Shown: positions 10,005 to 22,639, counted from the stretch's first letter. The stretch is DNA of 64,000 bases from Physcomitrium patens (GCF_000002425.4 NC_037273.1:6442089-6506088), one strand, 5' to 3'. A program made the numbers and translations. Notes: generated by a model from the letters alone, not told the origin.

Positions 10005-13000
10005 ATGGCAAGCACGCTGGAGCAAGACCATGAAAAAATCCGTCAGACATGCTTGAATGTGCCGCTTGTGGACGCCCATGCCCACAACGTGGTGGCTCTC
10101 GACTCCAATTTGCCCTTCCTGCGATGCCTCTCCGATGAGCGCGGCCACGAGACTCTGTCGGGCGTGCCACTCAGCCTCGCTTACCAGGTCCGTCTCTCCT
10201 GTACCTGTAAGTTCTACTCTTGCCATTTTGCGAAATCATGCACATTATTGAAGCCCCAGAGCAACACATCTGCAGTAGGAAGGGATAAGCCCGACGGATT
10301 TGGAAATCTTCATGAACAGGCAGGGGAGAATTCCGGTTTACAAGATCAAGCTTACAAGTACATTGCATTCTGTAGGGTTTTGCTGCTCAAGGTGTAATAG
10401 CTTTATCCTTGGCAGCGTAAATCATTTTTCTCATTACAGTTGCGAGTTGTTGGCATTGACAGAGAAGTCTCCAAGAGCTGGGAGACATGTATGGTGTGGA
10501 GCCGAATGAGTCTTCTCTCAAGGCACACCGAGAATCTTTAGGACTCGAAGCGGTTAGTGAGAAATGCTTCGGCGGCGCAAACATCGAATGTGTCCTCCTG
10601 GACGACGGCTTGACTATGGATCGAATGTTGGGCATGGGTTGGCACCGGAAATACATTCCTGGTGTGCACAGAGTCCTTCGAATCGAAACGGTTGCGGAGG
10701 CCGTGCTCAACCAACCCGTGGTAAGCAGCTTGATCAGTCGCAACACTGCTTTCGATATCATATCTTGCTAATGCCGTTACTTGGTGCATGACAACTGCTT
10801 GTTCGAACTTCTTCATGACAGAGCCAAGGCGGATTTTCAAGATGGACACTGGAGAGCTTCGACCATCGTTTTGTGTCGACTTTAGAGTCATATCCTTCAT
10901 TGAACTTTCTTCATTTATTTAAACCATATTCGCTGATAATAAGGCACTAGCCAGACTTCTGTTACAATGAAACACGCCATGCCAGGCTTAAGTTATTATT
11001 CTCGTGAGCTTGTGTGCACTCTCAGGAACTTGCTAAATACAGTTCTCCTTTGAATTCGTTGTTCCTTTGCTTGGAATTTTGAGATGAATTCTTTAACTCG
11101 AAAGCTTTACACTTTCGGAGAAGGTAGTGGCGTTCAAGAGCATTTGCGCGTATCGCAGCGGCCTTCGTATCAACCCTCATGTCAAAGCGCAAGCTGCCGA
11201 GACTGGTCTCCATGAAGATCTGCGTATGTGGATTATTCCTCTTCATACAATGTTTAGATTCTGGTTGCAGTGATGTTTGTATACATGGTTTAAAAGCTCG
11301 TTTGAGATCATATCTTAAGTACTCTAGTGGTTTTTTTCTTTTTTCTTTTTTCTGTGCAGGGAATCACGAGGCGGGCCAACCTATCTTAGTTTCAAACAAA
11401 GCCTTTATTGACTTCATGTTTGTCCGTGCACTCGAGGTCGCCACTGAACATAACATCCCCATGCAAATCCATACTGGGTAATTTCCGTTTTGCACTCTGC
11501 ATTTTATGTAGGATCAATCGTGAATATTTGACTGCCAGGGCCTAAGTCGTGAAGTTTGTGACGCTGATGCTTACAGAAAGGCTTCCTTTTGTGCATGATA
11601 TGTTAGCTTTGGCGACAAGGACTTGCAGCTGGAGCTGGCCAATCCCCTACATCTTCGTGCTATCCTTGAAGACCCGCTCTTTGCAAAGAGCCGCATCGTT
11701 CTTCTTCATGGGTCTTACCCATTTATGCGCGAGGCATCGTATCTTGCGAGCGTCTACCCGCAGGTATATTTGTCGCAACATTAAAGTTGTACTATTGTTC
11801 TTGTTCTCTTGATCTTGCGATATTTATCTGTAGAAAGTGAAAGCGTATTTGCTGTCATGGTAGGAATACTTATATGCACTGCAACTCTGTCTTGGAAACC
11901 CATGGATCGGCAGGTGCACATTGATTTCGGACTCGTTGTGCCCATGTTAAGTGTTCGAGGGATGAGGTGTGCTCTTAGCGATCTTCTTGATCTGGCACCT
12001 GTGAATAAGGTGAGATCCTCTGGAGATTACATCTTCAGTGAAATTTAAGTATAGAGTTATTGTTTACGAAGGATTTCATGTACTATGATGATTGGAGTTG
12101 AAAAAAGAGCCAGTGGACTTGGAAATCACTGGATTAAGTTAAAGTGATAATCAGCCCTTTTCTTCCACTATAATCCTTTCCAAGTTTATGAGTCACAGTA
12201 CAAAAGCTAAAAATTAGTATTCAATCAAAGTCACGGACTAGATGTTTTTTATTCCTCTCTAAACTTCTTGGAATTTGTGTTGCAGATCATGTTCAGCAGT
12301 GACGGATACGCTTTTCCTGAGACATTTTATTTAGGTTTGTGAGTCATAATCATATAATCCTGCCAACTTTGAATATAATGCTACCAATTTCACTTGTGAA
12401 GAGAAGTTGGTCCTTCCGTGCATGAATTAGAGTGAAAAAATCCTGATGGACGTTTGTAGACATCTTCAAAAGTGTGTAATATGGTTTTGTGTGTGTATGT
12501 CTTGTAGGGGCGAAGTGGTCACGAGATATTCTAACTCGCGTGTTATGTGAGTCATATGATAATGGCGATTTGACACTTGAAGAAGCAGTTGGAGCTGCTC
12601 ATCTGATTTTGAATCGTAATGCACTTGAATTTTACAAGCTTGAAGGGGCGCGCACAGGCATTCAGCGGACTCTTTCAACTGAAAGTCTTATGAGATTACA
12701 AGAGTCTCTTGCTCCTTCACTAACTGTTGAAAAGCCTCCCACTTTTGAGTTCCGACTTCTAGCTGCAGTGCCAAAGCCGGCTCATCCTAATGGCTCCACT
12801 CTTGAGACAAATCCAACACCTAGATTTACAAAGCCTGAAGAGCCGACTCAGAGACCTGCAGAAGTAAAAGCTGTAGCCGCGGCTCCTGTGGCAGTGATAC
12901 CTCGTGTAGCTGGCACCGTTAATGCAGTGGCGGTTGATGCCAAGCCTATTGAGGTTAAGCACGTTCGGTTGATGTTTGTTGACTCATCAGGGCTTCTTCG

Positions 13001-15474
13001 CTGTCGGGTGCGTTTTCCACACCAGCTAAGCATAGTCCACTTGTTAAATTCTGTGCCTGCTGAGATCTGACAACATGCTTCTAGTAGCCTGATGACAAGT
13101 TCAGCATCATGACTTGAGAGGGGACAGTCGACATTGGGCAGCCATCGATTGTATTCACTTTGTTTCGTTGACTTAACCGACAACATTTAAATATTGGGAT
13201 GGTGAAATGGTGTTGAAATGAAATGCAGATAGTCCCTATTCGAAGGTTTGAGGAGGTGGTAGTGGAGCACGGCGTGGGTCTTGCGAACATAGTTATGTTC
13301 TTGGCTTCTTATGCGGATTATCCTGTTCCCAACTCGGCATTCAATGCTGTTGGCGAAATTCGTCTCATGCCAGATCTGAGCACAAAGGTTACTCTTCCCT
13401 GGTAAGCTCTTCCCGAGGCTCTTTGTTCGTTGTGTTGCTGCCTTGTGAGTACATACAGAGTTTTTCCTTGGCGGTTCAATAACTAGTATTATGCCTTAAG
13501 TAATAACTGTGAAGTAGTTGAGCTGGTGTAGGTGCCCAGAGGATGCTTTGGTATTCACGAATATTCACGAGAAGCCTGGACTTCCGTGGGAATACTGCCC
13601 TCGCAATACGCTTCAACGCCTGTCGCAAACACTACGCATGAGCTTCAATCTTGTAAGAATGAGAAGCACGCTTCTCATGGGCCTTTCTTTTTTATGTAAC
13701 CCGTAAAATTTTATTTTTGGACATGTTTCATTTCAGAGTGTTTTTGCTCTAGACTGACCGAGTACAAGTGCTGAGAGCTGCAGAAAACTTTGGGTTGATG
13801 TTGGTGTGTAGGTGATGCGGGCGGGATTTGACGTTGGTTTCTATCTTCTCAAGAAATCTACTGGGTCCCAGAACTTGGAATTTCTCAACACAAGCTCGTT
13901 TTCATCTGCAGCTGGTGTACATGTAGCTTCGTCCATCTTGGCTGAAATTGACGATGTTCTATCATCCTTTAACATTCACGTTGAAGAGGTAACTATAGAA
14001 GCCATTCTTTAGATTTATGTGATGAACTGCGGAATAAGTTGACGGGCCTGGTTCTATTTTGGCCTTGTAGATTGTTCTTTTTATTATGAGATCTTCATTC
14101 ATTTTTGCGGTTTTGTACAGATGCACTGTGAAGGAGGAGGCCAGTTTGTTATCTCCATTGGAGAAGCCCAGGTTCTCACTGCAGCCGACAACCTTGTCCT
14201 TGTTAAGGATACTGTGATGGCAATAGCCAGCAAGCACTCCTTGCGTGCTTCTTTTGTTCCCAACTTGTAAGCACTTCTCATCCTGTCTGACTATATTGTC
14301 TCAATCAATTTAGTGTATGTCATTTAGATTCTGAATGTAGAGGGCTACCGCAATGTCTTCCTTCAGACTTAAACAATTGTCAGTTTTGTTCGTATGCTTT
14401 TCAGCTTCAAGGTTTTTGAAGGGAATATTTTTGTCATAAACTGATCTAGTTTCTTATACCGCCCGTTCGTAGGCACGCAAACTCAGGTATTGGTAGCTCG
14501 CGGGTCCGAACGAGTTTGTGGCAAATGGAAGAGAATGTATTGGGGTCCCAGGATCCCTCAAAAAATAAGTATGGGTTGTCTGAAATTGGAGGAAAGTTCT
14601 TGGGTGGAATTTTCCATCACTTGCCCGCTATTCTTGCATTGACTGCTCCACTCCAATTAAGGTAAATCGCTTGTTCTGGATTGTGTTGGATCCTCTACTG
14701 CGTTGAATCTGACCTCAATTTTTTCCACATTGACACGTTTCGCCTCATGATCAAAGTGGAATGCAGAACTGCAATCTTCAAGAAAAGAATGGACAGTTAG
14801 AGTTCAATTCTCCATGTAATTCATTTTTGAAAAACATTGGCGAGTGATTCTCTCAGTATACTTATACTGATGACTTCTGTTTTGCATGTTTTGCATGGCA
14901 GCTATGATTCAATTAGTGGTCCCCGCTATCATTTCTGGGGACAAGGCAACTTGACAGCACCTCTTCGAACGTTATGCTCTGCTGAAAATGTGGTAAGCAG
15001 CCTGGAGCTGAGGCAATTTGACGCGTGTGGTAATCCTTACTATGGCTTAGCTGCCATCCTCGCTGCAGGAATCGATGGCCTACGCAAGCATATCCACTTG
15101 CCCGACCCCATAGGTGTGCATAACCCCCCTTTGTTTTCTAAAACCCTTTAGGTTCCCATTAGTTTTATTACAAATTGTCCTACTTTACTCTACAGATAAG
15201 TTGATGCACATGACCTCGTGAAATCAGACTCGTGACTTGTTGGTTGCAATGAACCTCAGACACAGAGATTGAAGAGGAAGACAAAGAGTCCGTGCGGACG
15301 TTGCCGGGGACAGTAGAGGAGGGCATTTCAGCATTAGAAAGTAGTAAGGCCCTGCGAGACAACATGGGTTCTTCATTGGTGACAGAAGTGGCTTTGGTGC
15401 TCAAGGCAAACGCCGCTTACTACAAAGACAAGGATGAGGCGTTCACCAAAGCATCGCTGGCTGAATGCTTCTAG
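10005..15474 (+). CDS. NodGS: FluG/NodGS: amidohydrolase - glutamine-synthetase-like fusion protein
   Basis: Sixteen exons close in frame to 924 residues: 10005-10187, 10463-10720, 10822-10889, 11111-11223, 11360-11477, 11607-11763, 11914-12009, 12286-12334, 12508-13007, 13229-13401, 13532-13652, 13812-13988, 14121-14266, 14473-14661, 14902-15113 and 15260-15474. Residues 1-~390 form a TIM-barrel amidohydrolase with HAH (25-27), DDGL, MQIHTGFGDKDL, LLHGSYP and SSDGYA, so its metal ligands appear present. A Pro/Ala-rich linker of ~100 residues follows inside exon 9. Residues ~505-924 match the GS-like half of plant NodGS, ending near LAAGIDGLRKHIHLPDPI. The GS catalytic residues are widely replaced (see findings). 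From memory, NodGS in Arabidopsis lacks measurable GS activity and is linked to root development and defence. Intron 3 is U12-type. A hydrolase substrate cannot be told from sequence. Confidence 0.92.
10890..11110 (+). other. U12-type AT-AC intron (intron 3 of NodGS)
   Basis: This 221-nt intron begins ATATCCTT, the exact U12 AT-AC donor consensus, and ends CTTTAC. TTCTTTAAC at 11089-11097, one base off the U12 branch consensus, lies 13 nt before the end. No GT-AG pair I tried joins the flanking exons in frame. With AT-AC the join reads TLES-LSEKVVAFKS, the right length against the Arabidopsis homologue as I recall it. The other 14 introns of this gene are GT-AG. Confidence 0.88.
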
Positions 15475-16132
15475 TGCAAAGTTTTTTAAACAATGAAGGC
15501 TTGTACTTTTGAACATGGACGCAGACTGTCAACAGATGCTCTGGGGATTTCTTCCCATAGCTGGTATAGATAGATTTTGACCTAATTTGAGCTCCTATAA
15601 TAGTAGGGACAGCACAACCTGCATATTTGGGTTCCCGGTTCCGACTGCATGAACTTTAAGGCATAAATTCTCTAAAAGTTTTCTACCACTATTGCTGCTT
15701 TCTGCTTTTGTGGTGCAGTTCCTGTAATGTGCTTTGAGATCTAAAGGTTAGGTTCACTTTGACGATATTCCATATTGAGAAAAATGTAAAAAAATGAAGT
15801 AAACGTTTGACAACACAGCAGGGATGTGTATTGTAGACCACATGTTGAAGATCCGTTTGCTCATCAACTTGACAGCTGCACTGTGTTGTTTTAACCTTAA
15901 AGTGCACTTTGCAGAAACTCTGGAAGCTAGAGGCCAGTGGTGGCAGATAGTACAAAACGTTCTATTTTGTACTGTGGACGTTTCGTGAACAGAACTCACT
16001 TTTCCTATTTTAGACTTTTCATTCATCGCGTACTGTGACTTAATAATTTGATTTTCTCTCCTGCTCGTCCTCGTTGAAGGATTGGCATGTGAAGAGAGAG
16101 GAGTGAAATAAATTAATGGGGAGTGGAGGAAA
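15475..16132. other. 3' UTR and spacer after NodGS
   Basis: Presumed 3' UTR of NodGS followed by AT-rich spacer. No motif-bearing ORF is seen. Confidence 0.5.
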
Positions 16133-16675
16133 TTGCAGTTTAGTTTTTATTTTTCGCAATCTTTTTGTTGTGTTGTGAAATATAGTTCTCTTGTTCTGAG
16201 ACAAACGATCATGAATCCACAAATGTGCTGCGTGGTTGAAAGGTTCTTGTTTCCTGCTGTGGGGATAAAATGGGCTAGAATCAAGGCTTGTGGCCCAACA
16301 AGAGCATGGAAAGCCCTTGCAACAGGGTTATTTGATTATAATAAGAATGGCTTTGAGTGCAATCTATCAAGCTTAAGTATCCATTTGTTTCTTGACAAAA
16401 TCAATGAATCACTCGGTACAAAAGTTGAATTAGACAAGAACAAGATTATTGATCATAGAAGCCAATTTGTGGTTAACAACGAGCACAGCAAGGACCATGG
16501 AATAAATACGTTTACAATTTTCTTTCTGGAAAACTATCTCAGTCACAAGGGCTATAACTCATCATGCGAAGGTGCAAGAGTTTATAATCGCTCAGCCGTT
16601 GGGAATTCACGGCCGCGGCAAGAACGGAGAGATGAGGATGATGAAGAAAATCTTGAACAGATGGATAAATTCTGA
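16133..16675 (+). CDS. hypothetical ORF, unrecognised (180 residues)
   Basis: An uninterrupted 180-codon frame; the first convincing Met is internal, at 16211 (MNPQMCC). The middle is mixed and helical-looking. The C-terminus is strongly charged (RRDEDDEENLEQ). I recognise no family. An overlapping +1 frame (16572-16757) also looks protein-like (ILNRWINSEETHFDAS), so either an intron, a frame change or chance could be involved. It lies just downstream of NodGS with no clear promoter. It may be a lineage-specific gene, a gene relic or a chance ORF. Confidence 0.25.
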   Translation: MQFSFYFSQSFCCVVKYSSLVLRQTIMNPQMCCVVERFLFPAVGIKWARIKACGPTRAWKALATGLFDYNKNGFECNLSSLSIHLFLDKINESLGTKVELDKNKIIDHRSQFVVNNEHSKDHGINTFTIFFLENYLSHKGYNSSCEGARVYNRSAVGNSRPRQERRDEDDEENLEQMDKF

Positions 16676-17062
16676 AGAGACTCATTTCGATGCCTCATTA
16701 GATTTTATCGCTGATGCTTGGAACAGGAAAGAAATCTGCTGGTACAAGAGTGTTTGATGTCTATTTGCAACGTTTCTTCTGTTTTCATCGCTGCTGCAAG
16801 CGAAGGGCACGATTGCAATCAATGTGCTGCTGTGAAATTCTGAGAGGTGGGCTTTGTTGCCCAAGAATGATGCAAGTATGATATGAAAACAATTTCACCA
16901 ATGTCAGCAACTCCTTCGTCACGATGATATATTTACGTAGCCGACCGTAATTCTTGCTTGTTCTATAAAACTCCAGTGCTAAAATTAGCGAAACACCATT
17001 GGTGTACAAGAATGCCTGCAAAAACTTGAGAGTCACTTGAAACTTCAATCACATCTGCATTT

Positions 17063-17386
17063 CTAAAACCCTCCAAAACATCGCGGAAGTGAGTCATGGT
17101 GCTCATATTCATCCAGAAGGTTTTCATGGTTTTCAACTATCCAAGCATCAAATTTTGCCGGAATATCGCCGAATGACCGTGATGACAACCCAAATTCTTC
17201 AACTAGCCCCAACGATGCTAAAACCAAATCAACAGCTGCTGCAAAACGCTCTCTGAATCTACTCTGCGAAGCCATATCAGCGGACCCAGGCTCCTGAATC
17301 AGTTGCCTTTCTGATGGTGTGATGAGAAGCTCATCTATTACGGTGGTGAACAATTCGTAAAGCACCCCAATTTTGCCAATTTTTTT
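17063..17386 (-). CDS. possible terminal exon of an unrecognised gene
   Basis: The minus strand has a TTTAG acceptor just above 17386, followed by an open frame of 107 residues to a stop. The product is soluble-looking, acidic and helix-rich (FAAAVDLVLASLGLVEEFGL, then PAKFDAWIVENHENLL). Its amino-acid make-up looks more like a real protein than most ORFs nearby. I find no matching first exon between 17,400 and 18,200 that I would defend, and I recognise no domain. Confidence 0.3.
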   Translation of the reverse strand, partial: KKIGKIGVLYELFTTVIDELLITPSERQLIQEPGSADMASQSRFRERFAAAVDLVLASLGLVEEFGLSSRSFGDIPAKFDAWIVENHENLLDEYEHHDSLPRCFGGF

Positions 17387-18708
17387 CTAAACACAAGCAA
17401 CTGAAAAGCCAACAAGCGATGCAAATCGATCACAGCCATGAACGCAACAGTACCGAGCTTTCCCCTCAAAGGTGTTCAACAAAAGGGAAGGATGTAGATG
17501 TGCTCAGAATGTTACCCACGCCAAGGGATCCCATCACACACCCAGTCACAAGTGAAGACAAACCGATCTACACCATCGTGCAAGGTTGACCCTGCGGTGA
17601 CATGGTCTTCGATGGTGCTTTTGGTGGAACCCTAAATCAGAAATGCCACAAACATCGATGTCGACGAGGTTATACCTCGACCAACGCCCGCTCACCACCA
17701 CCACCATCACTACAGCGTGTCCGATGGTTCCTGCCCAGCAAGCACTTCGAAACATGAGTATCCAAACAGATTGCAACATGGGTCAGGTGCGTTGCCAAGT
17801 CAACAATATCAAGCTGATCGATAAACCCTTTCAACATGAAGGGCAACATGAGCTAACTGTCACTGAATTGTGATCTGGTTCAACTCTATCGTGATCTGTA
17901 GACGAGAATGTAATTCATGAATAGACAATCTGATCTGATGAGCTTTTCTAGACGGTTAGCGTGTAGCATTTATTGTCTGTTTGTTACTCAGATCTGGTGG
18001 AGTGTTTAGTCGTTGTCTACTAGTCTACGCTTGTTAGATGCTGATCGAAGTGAGCTCACAGTTTGATGTGTGATGCGTTCGCAAAGGGCAGGATTTGGAC
18101 TTTTACTATGAGAAACAGTGAGAGGCAGCGAGATGGAGAATGGAATTATTTAAATCTGCCGCAGAGTTTGGAAGCTAATTGTCCTCCTTGGATTAATACA
18201 GTTGGTTGTTTCCTTCCTGCAATTCATGTCAATTCATGAATTGTTGGACGTGGCTGTTTATCATTCTCAAATCTAGATTTGACACTGAACATTGGGCTAA
18301 TTATCTGCTTTTTTACGTACTAATTTAGTCACGACAAGAGTAGTGTTGGATTAGTATCTACACAAGTGTAACCTTGAATCAAATCCTAAATCTTCACCAT
18401 GATGTATTTAAATTTTTAAAAAATCTGATTTAGTTTTTATTTTACGTTTTGAATGTCTCAAAGTCTTGTCATATGACACATTTTAATCATTCAAAAACTA
18501 CTGTTTTTATGTTTTGACAGTTGTATATAACATATTTAGATTCAAGCTATTGTTTACATGACTATGTATAGTAATTTCACTAATCTACGTTGCCTTAATT
18601 TATTCTTTTATTTGTCATGCGTCAACCTAGACTTTTAAACTTGATTTTCATTTTAAAATGTTACAAAGTTGAAGTTTTCTTAATATGTGAATATTTTATT
18701 CAGCACTC

Positions 18709-18733
18709 AAAAAAAAAAAAAAAAAAAAAAAAA
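18709..18733. repeat. poly-A tract
   Basis: About 25 consecutive A. It may mark the tail of a decayed retro-inserted sequence, but no gene-like body precedes it. Confidence 0.8.
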
Positions 18734-18965
18734 TCACTTAGAAAGGATCATTACCAAATCTTAATTATTTTTCAAACAATTAATTATCATACCTGGTTCA
18801 TCAAAATGAAATTTTAGAACATAATCATAAGTCTGTTTTTCAAATATTCACATCAAACAAAAGACAACATTTTGCACAATTGTTGAAACTCAATACAAAC
18901 TAGAGTGGTAATCAAATCCATTTAATTTGCATCTACACCTGGATTTCTATTATTTTTTATTTTTG

Positions 18966-18993
<28 letters not shown>
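18966..18993. repeat. (TA)n microsatellite
   Basis: Uninterrupted AT dinucleotides. Confidence 0.9.
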
Positions 18994-18996
<3 letters not shown>

Positions 18997-20534
18997 TGCA
19001 TACGCATAACCTTTACTTAAAGTTGTTAAGTTATTTCAATTTTTATGGAAACGAAATAAACTAGAACAAATTAGATTTATTGAGGTTTCAAGTTGTGCTG
19101 TGGGCATATGAAAGTTCCAACATAAGAGTTGACAATGTTGAATAAACTCAGAGCAATCACATATTTTGGGCAACAAGTTCTTTCAATCGCATGCACTGTG
19201 GTAGTAGTTAAATTCTCTGGTCGGCAAGTCTTAAAGCCGCTGATTTCGTAAACTATGACCAATTCAAGTGCAAAAACGGGCACATTGAAACTGCAGAAGT
19301 TCAATGACACAAAGATGAAAACATGTTTTAAGGGCTTGAGCTCAATAGGGATACAGAACTGCAAAAAAACAAGCATTCTCGGTGTGGAAATAGAAATTTC
19401 CGTGACCAATCAAAAGCTAATCTTGTTAACAAAACACCAACAATTTTCACTACGGCATTTAACCTTCGAAGCACCCACAGTGGACGCAGAATGTGCACAG
19501 AAGGATTGTCTCGCGCAAGCGCCACAGAATCTCATGTTGGAGCTGCGACCTTCGTGAGGCTCATCACCATTGCCACCGCTTTCCCTACCCTCGTTCAGCC
19601 TCGTAGCATTCCTCAGGCACCCATCTGTTGGACCATTCGGATTTTGGGGCTGGTGGCCGCAGAATTGGGTGTCAGTTGCAGGGATTGGCGAACAAGAGCT
19701 GGTGGACAGGATTGTTGTTACAAACAATGGCTGCAGGTATCAAAAAGACGGCACAGTTTCGAGACGATTTGGTGCCACGAAGTCTCAGGTTTTAGTTCTA
19801 AAGAGAAAAGCACAGAGTATGTGGAAACGCCTACACGCTAAAATCCGCAGGAAATAGTGTAGTGAAATTCCACATGGAGATCAACAGAGTGCAGATAAAT
19901 TACTAAATTCTGGACCCACATCATCCTGCACGGTGACCACTCGTTCACACCACAGATCCCGATCCCCGGACTTGGCAGCCCCCTGTCGCACAGGCTGAGC
20001 ATCAATGATGTGAATTCGTGTTCGGTGATGGATGCATGCCCCTGGAGATTTTTGCGTTTCTGGCTCTGGTTCCACCAGCCTCCTGTGTTCCGTGTCCAGC
20101 CGTTGTGGCTCATGTGGGCCAACGATCACACGACCAAGAGATCGTCTTCGCAAACTTAAGTTTCTGGTTGCGAGCACATGACGGTGTAGGATTTGAGTTT
20201 GCGTGGACTCCCTCGCCCAGTGGATTTTCATATCGTAGTGTGAAATCCTGGAGGTGGGGTGTGAGATATTTGGCGAAGTTGAAGTGGTCGCTGATGACCT
20301 TGGGTGAGAGTCTGCATTACTAGGAGGGTCGTTGCAGAGCTGATTGGTTTTCCCGCTGAAGATTTCCGTGTTGTTTCTAGGTTTTGGGAGGAAATTGGGT
20401 TCGGGTACAGAGTGTAGGAATTTTTTTGGGAGTCTGAGGGGGTGGGTACATTGTGACTGCGGTGAGTTGTGAGTGAGAGAAGGGAGAAGTTCTCTCACAA
20501 ATACTCACACGCGTAGTTAAGTGAAGAGATCAGG

Positions 20535-21875
20535 ATGTCGGACGCTGTCGCGAAAGACTTGACGGCCGGTACATTTGCTGGTGTGGCTCAGTTGTTGGTT
20601 GGGCATCCGTTTGATACCATTAAGGTGAAGCTACAGTCACAGCCAGTGCCGCTGCCTGGACAGCCGCCTAAGTACAGCGGTGCCATCGATGCAGTGAAGC
20701 AGACTTTAGCGTCTGAGGGCCCCAAGGGATTGTACAAGGGAATGGGAGCCCCTCTCGCAACTGTTGCTGTTTTTAATGCAGTCCTGTTCACGGCCAGAGG
20801 ACAGATGGAGGCACTTCTCCGTGAATCCCCCGGTGCTCCTCTCACTGTGACCCAGCAGATGATCGCTGGTATGTGAAATTCTCCTCGACAACTAATTCTT
20901 GGCGAAACGTCAAAGTAGAGAGAGTAGGTTTGTGTTTTCTCACGAAGGTTGTAGACAGAGCATTCTTCTCCTAAATTAAACAACCTTGATGATAGTAGTG
21001 GTTTCTAGGAGGGTGGTTGCCAGACCCAACGATGTGCACGGAATTTCGAACTTATGATTTGACATATTATCACGTTTGTACTTACACTCAGTCACACTTA
21101 CGAGCCAGACATTCTCGAACTCTCAATGTGAATTATGCGCAGGCGCTGGAGCCGGAGTAGCGTGCTCAATGGTGGCTTGCCCAACTGAGCTTGTGAAGTG
21201 TCGTCTTCAAGCTCAAAGTGCACTTGCCACCACTGTGGAGGCTCCTGTTCTTGCAGGAGTTGCCGGAGTTACTGGGGCCTCAGTTGGTACTACTGCCGTG
21301 AAGGCTGTACAGTACAGTGGCCCTTTCGACGTTGCAAAACATGTATTGAAGTCCGAAGGTGGAGTTTTTGGATTATACAAGGGACTTACTCCCACCCTCA
21401 TGCGTGAGGTGCCCGGTAATGCGGCTATGTTCGGTACTTATGAAGCCACCAAACAGTATCTCGCAGGAGGTATAATTTCTACTCTTAACCCGTCAAATTA
21501 CATTACCAGCTTTTCTAATCATACCGACTCTGAATTGGACAAAATTCTTATTGACTGCTTTAACTAACTTATCTTTTCATTTCAGGCCAGGACACCTCAA
21601 AACTTGGTCGAGGATCAATGCTCTTAGCTGGTGGTGTTGCTGGAGCGATGTTCTGGGTGTCTGTCTACCCTACAGACGTGATCAAGAGTGTTATTCAGAT
21701 TGATGATCACCGGAACCCCAAGTACTCTGGCACTATGGATGCATTCAGAAAGATTTTTGCTACAGAAGGGGTGAAGGGCTTGTATAGAGGCTTCGGTCCT
21801 GCAATGGCACGTAGTGTTCCTGCCAACGCGGCTTGTTTTCTGGCCTATGAGTTGGTGAGAGAAGCCCTTGGCTGA
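20535..21875 (+). CDS. BOU: BOU-like mitochondrial carrier (SLC25 family)
   Basis: Three exons, 20535-20868, 21143-21469 and 21586-21875, encode 316 residues. All three SLC25 repeats carry the Px[D/E]xx[K/R] signature: PFDTIK at 25-30, PTELVK at 125-130 and PTDVIK at 249-254. Each repeat is followed by its aromatic/Gly partner motif (GLYKGMGAP, GLYKGLTPT, GLYRGFGPA). GHPFDTIKVKLQSQP and the closing MARSVPANAACFLAYE match plant A BOUT DE SOUFFLE, long annotated as a carnitine/acylcarnitine carrier-like protein. Arabidopsis BOU is needed for normal photorespiratory glycine decarboxylase function and has been reported to carry glutamate. Residues ~142-168 hold an Ala/Val/Gly-rich loop between helices that is longer than I recall for the seed-plant protein. 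Six membrane helices are expected in the inner mitochondrial membrane. Confidence 0.93.
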
Positions 21876-22614
21876 GCTTCTTAGTCATCTTCTTCTGATC
21901 ATTGGGAAGCCTGCCTGAGCTTTACTGACCCACAATTACACACCATATTCTTTGCTGGTTTTCATTGCGTAGTTCAGGGGGTGGTACTGTTTCCTCACTG
22001 GCCAGCACTCAATATTCAGTATCTTAAAATAGAAATACCTAGACTAATGTCTTTGTAACAAACTGGTTCAATTTCACCTGATCATCTTCCACCTTTTAGC
22101 TTCGAAACTGAAGCTTCTGTCCGGCCTGTGTGTGTGGTCCATTCATCAGACTGGGGTTAGAGAGGATTGACCTCGATGAGTTTGTGGGTTGGCTAAAACC
22201 CACACTGTTTGTATATAAATGCAGTTTCTGTATGTGCTTAGAGAACTTGTTTACAAGGTGTCAAAATCTTGAATTCCAAATCTATTTGTTGATAATTGAT
22301 GAATCATCTCATGTAATGTTCACTATGGAAATATTAGAGCAAATATTACATCTACAGAATATCAGAATTTAAATGAGTACTATAGCAAACTTAAACTGGA
22401 CATTCTTGAAGAATTTCATGTCTTTTTTCACTTTTTTAAGGTACAGAAATAGTTTCAAAAAATTACATTTGAGATACTTACAATATACGCAACTATCTGG
22501 TAGCTTTACCTTGAACTCTTCGTAAAACTTGTCCAAAATCAAAGAAAATACTTCTTGTCTATGATTTCTGCAACATTCCAATACGCAATCATATCAATAA
22601 TCACATTCAAGTGT

Positions 22615-22639
22615 TTTTTTTTTTTTTTTTTTTTTTTTT
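22615..22639. repeat. poly-T tract
   Basis: About 25 consecutive T. Confidence 0.85.

Larger units (their letters stand above)
17387..20534. other. intergenic, AT-rich middle, 5' region of BOU-like gene at right
   Basis: No supported gene. The centre (18.3-19.1 kb) is AT-rich with a poly-A tract and a (TA)n run. From 19.1 kb composition rises. A 205-codon minus-strand frame (19,881-20,498) covers what must be the promoter of the BOU-like gene and was not accepted. Confidence 0.4.

Noticed and set aside
9607-10170. 187-codon minus-strand ORF
   Set aside because: It is antisense to exon 1 of NodGS and its 5' UTR, with no domain; a shadow of the GC-rich exon.
19881-20498. 205-codon minus-strand ORF ending 36 bp from the BOU-like start
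   Set aside because: It covers the region that must hold the promoter and 5' UTR of the carrier gene, has low-complexity Ser/Pro/His content and no recognisable domain.
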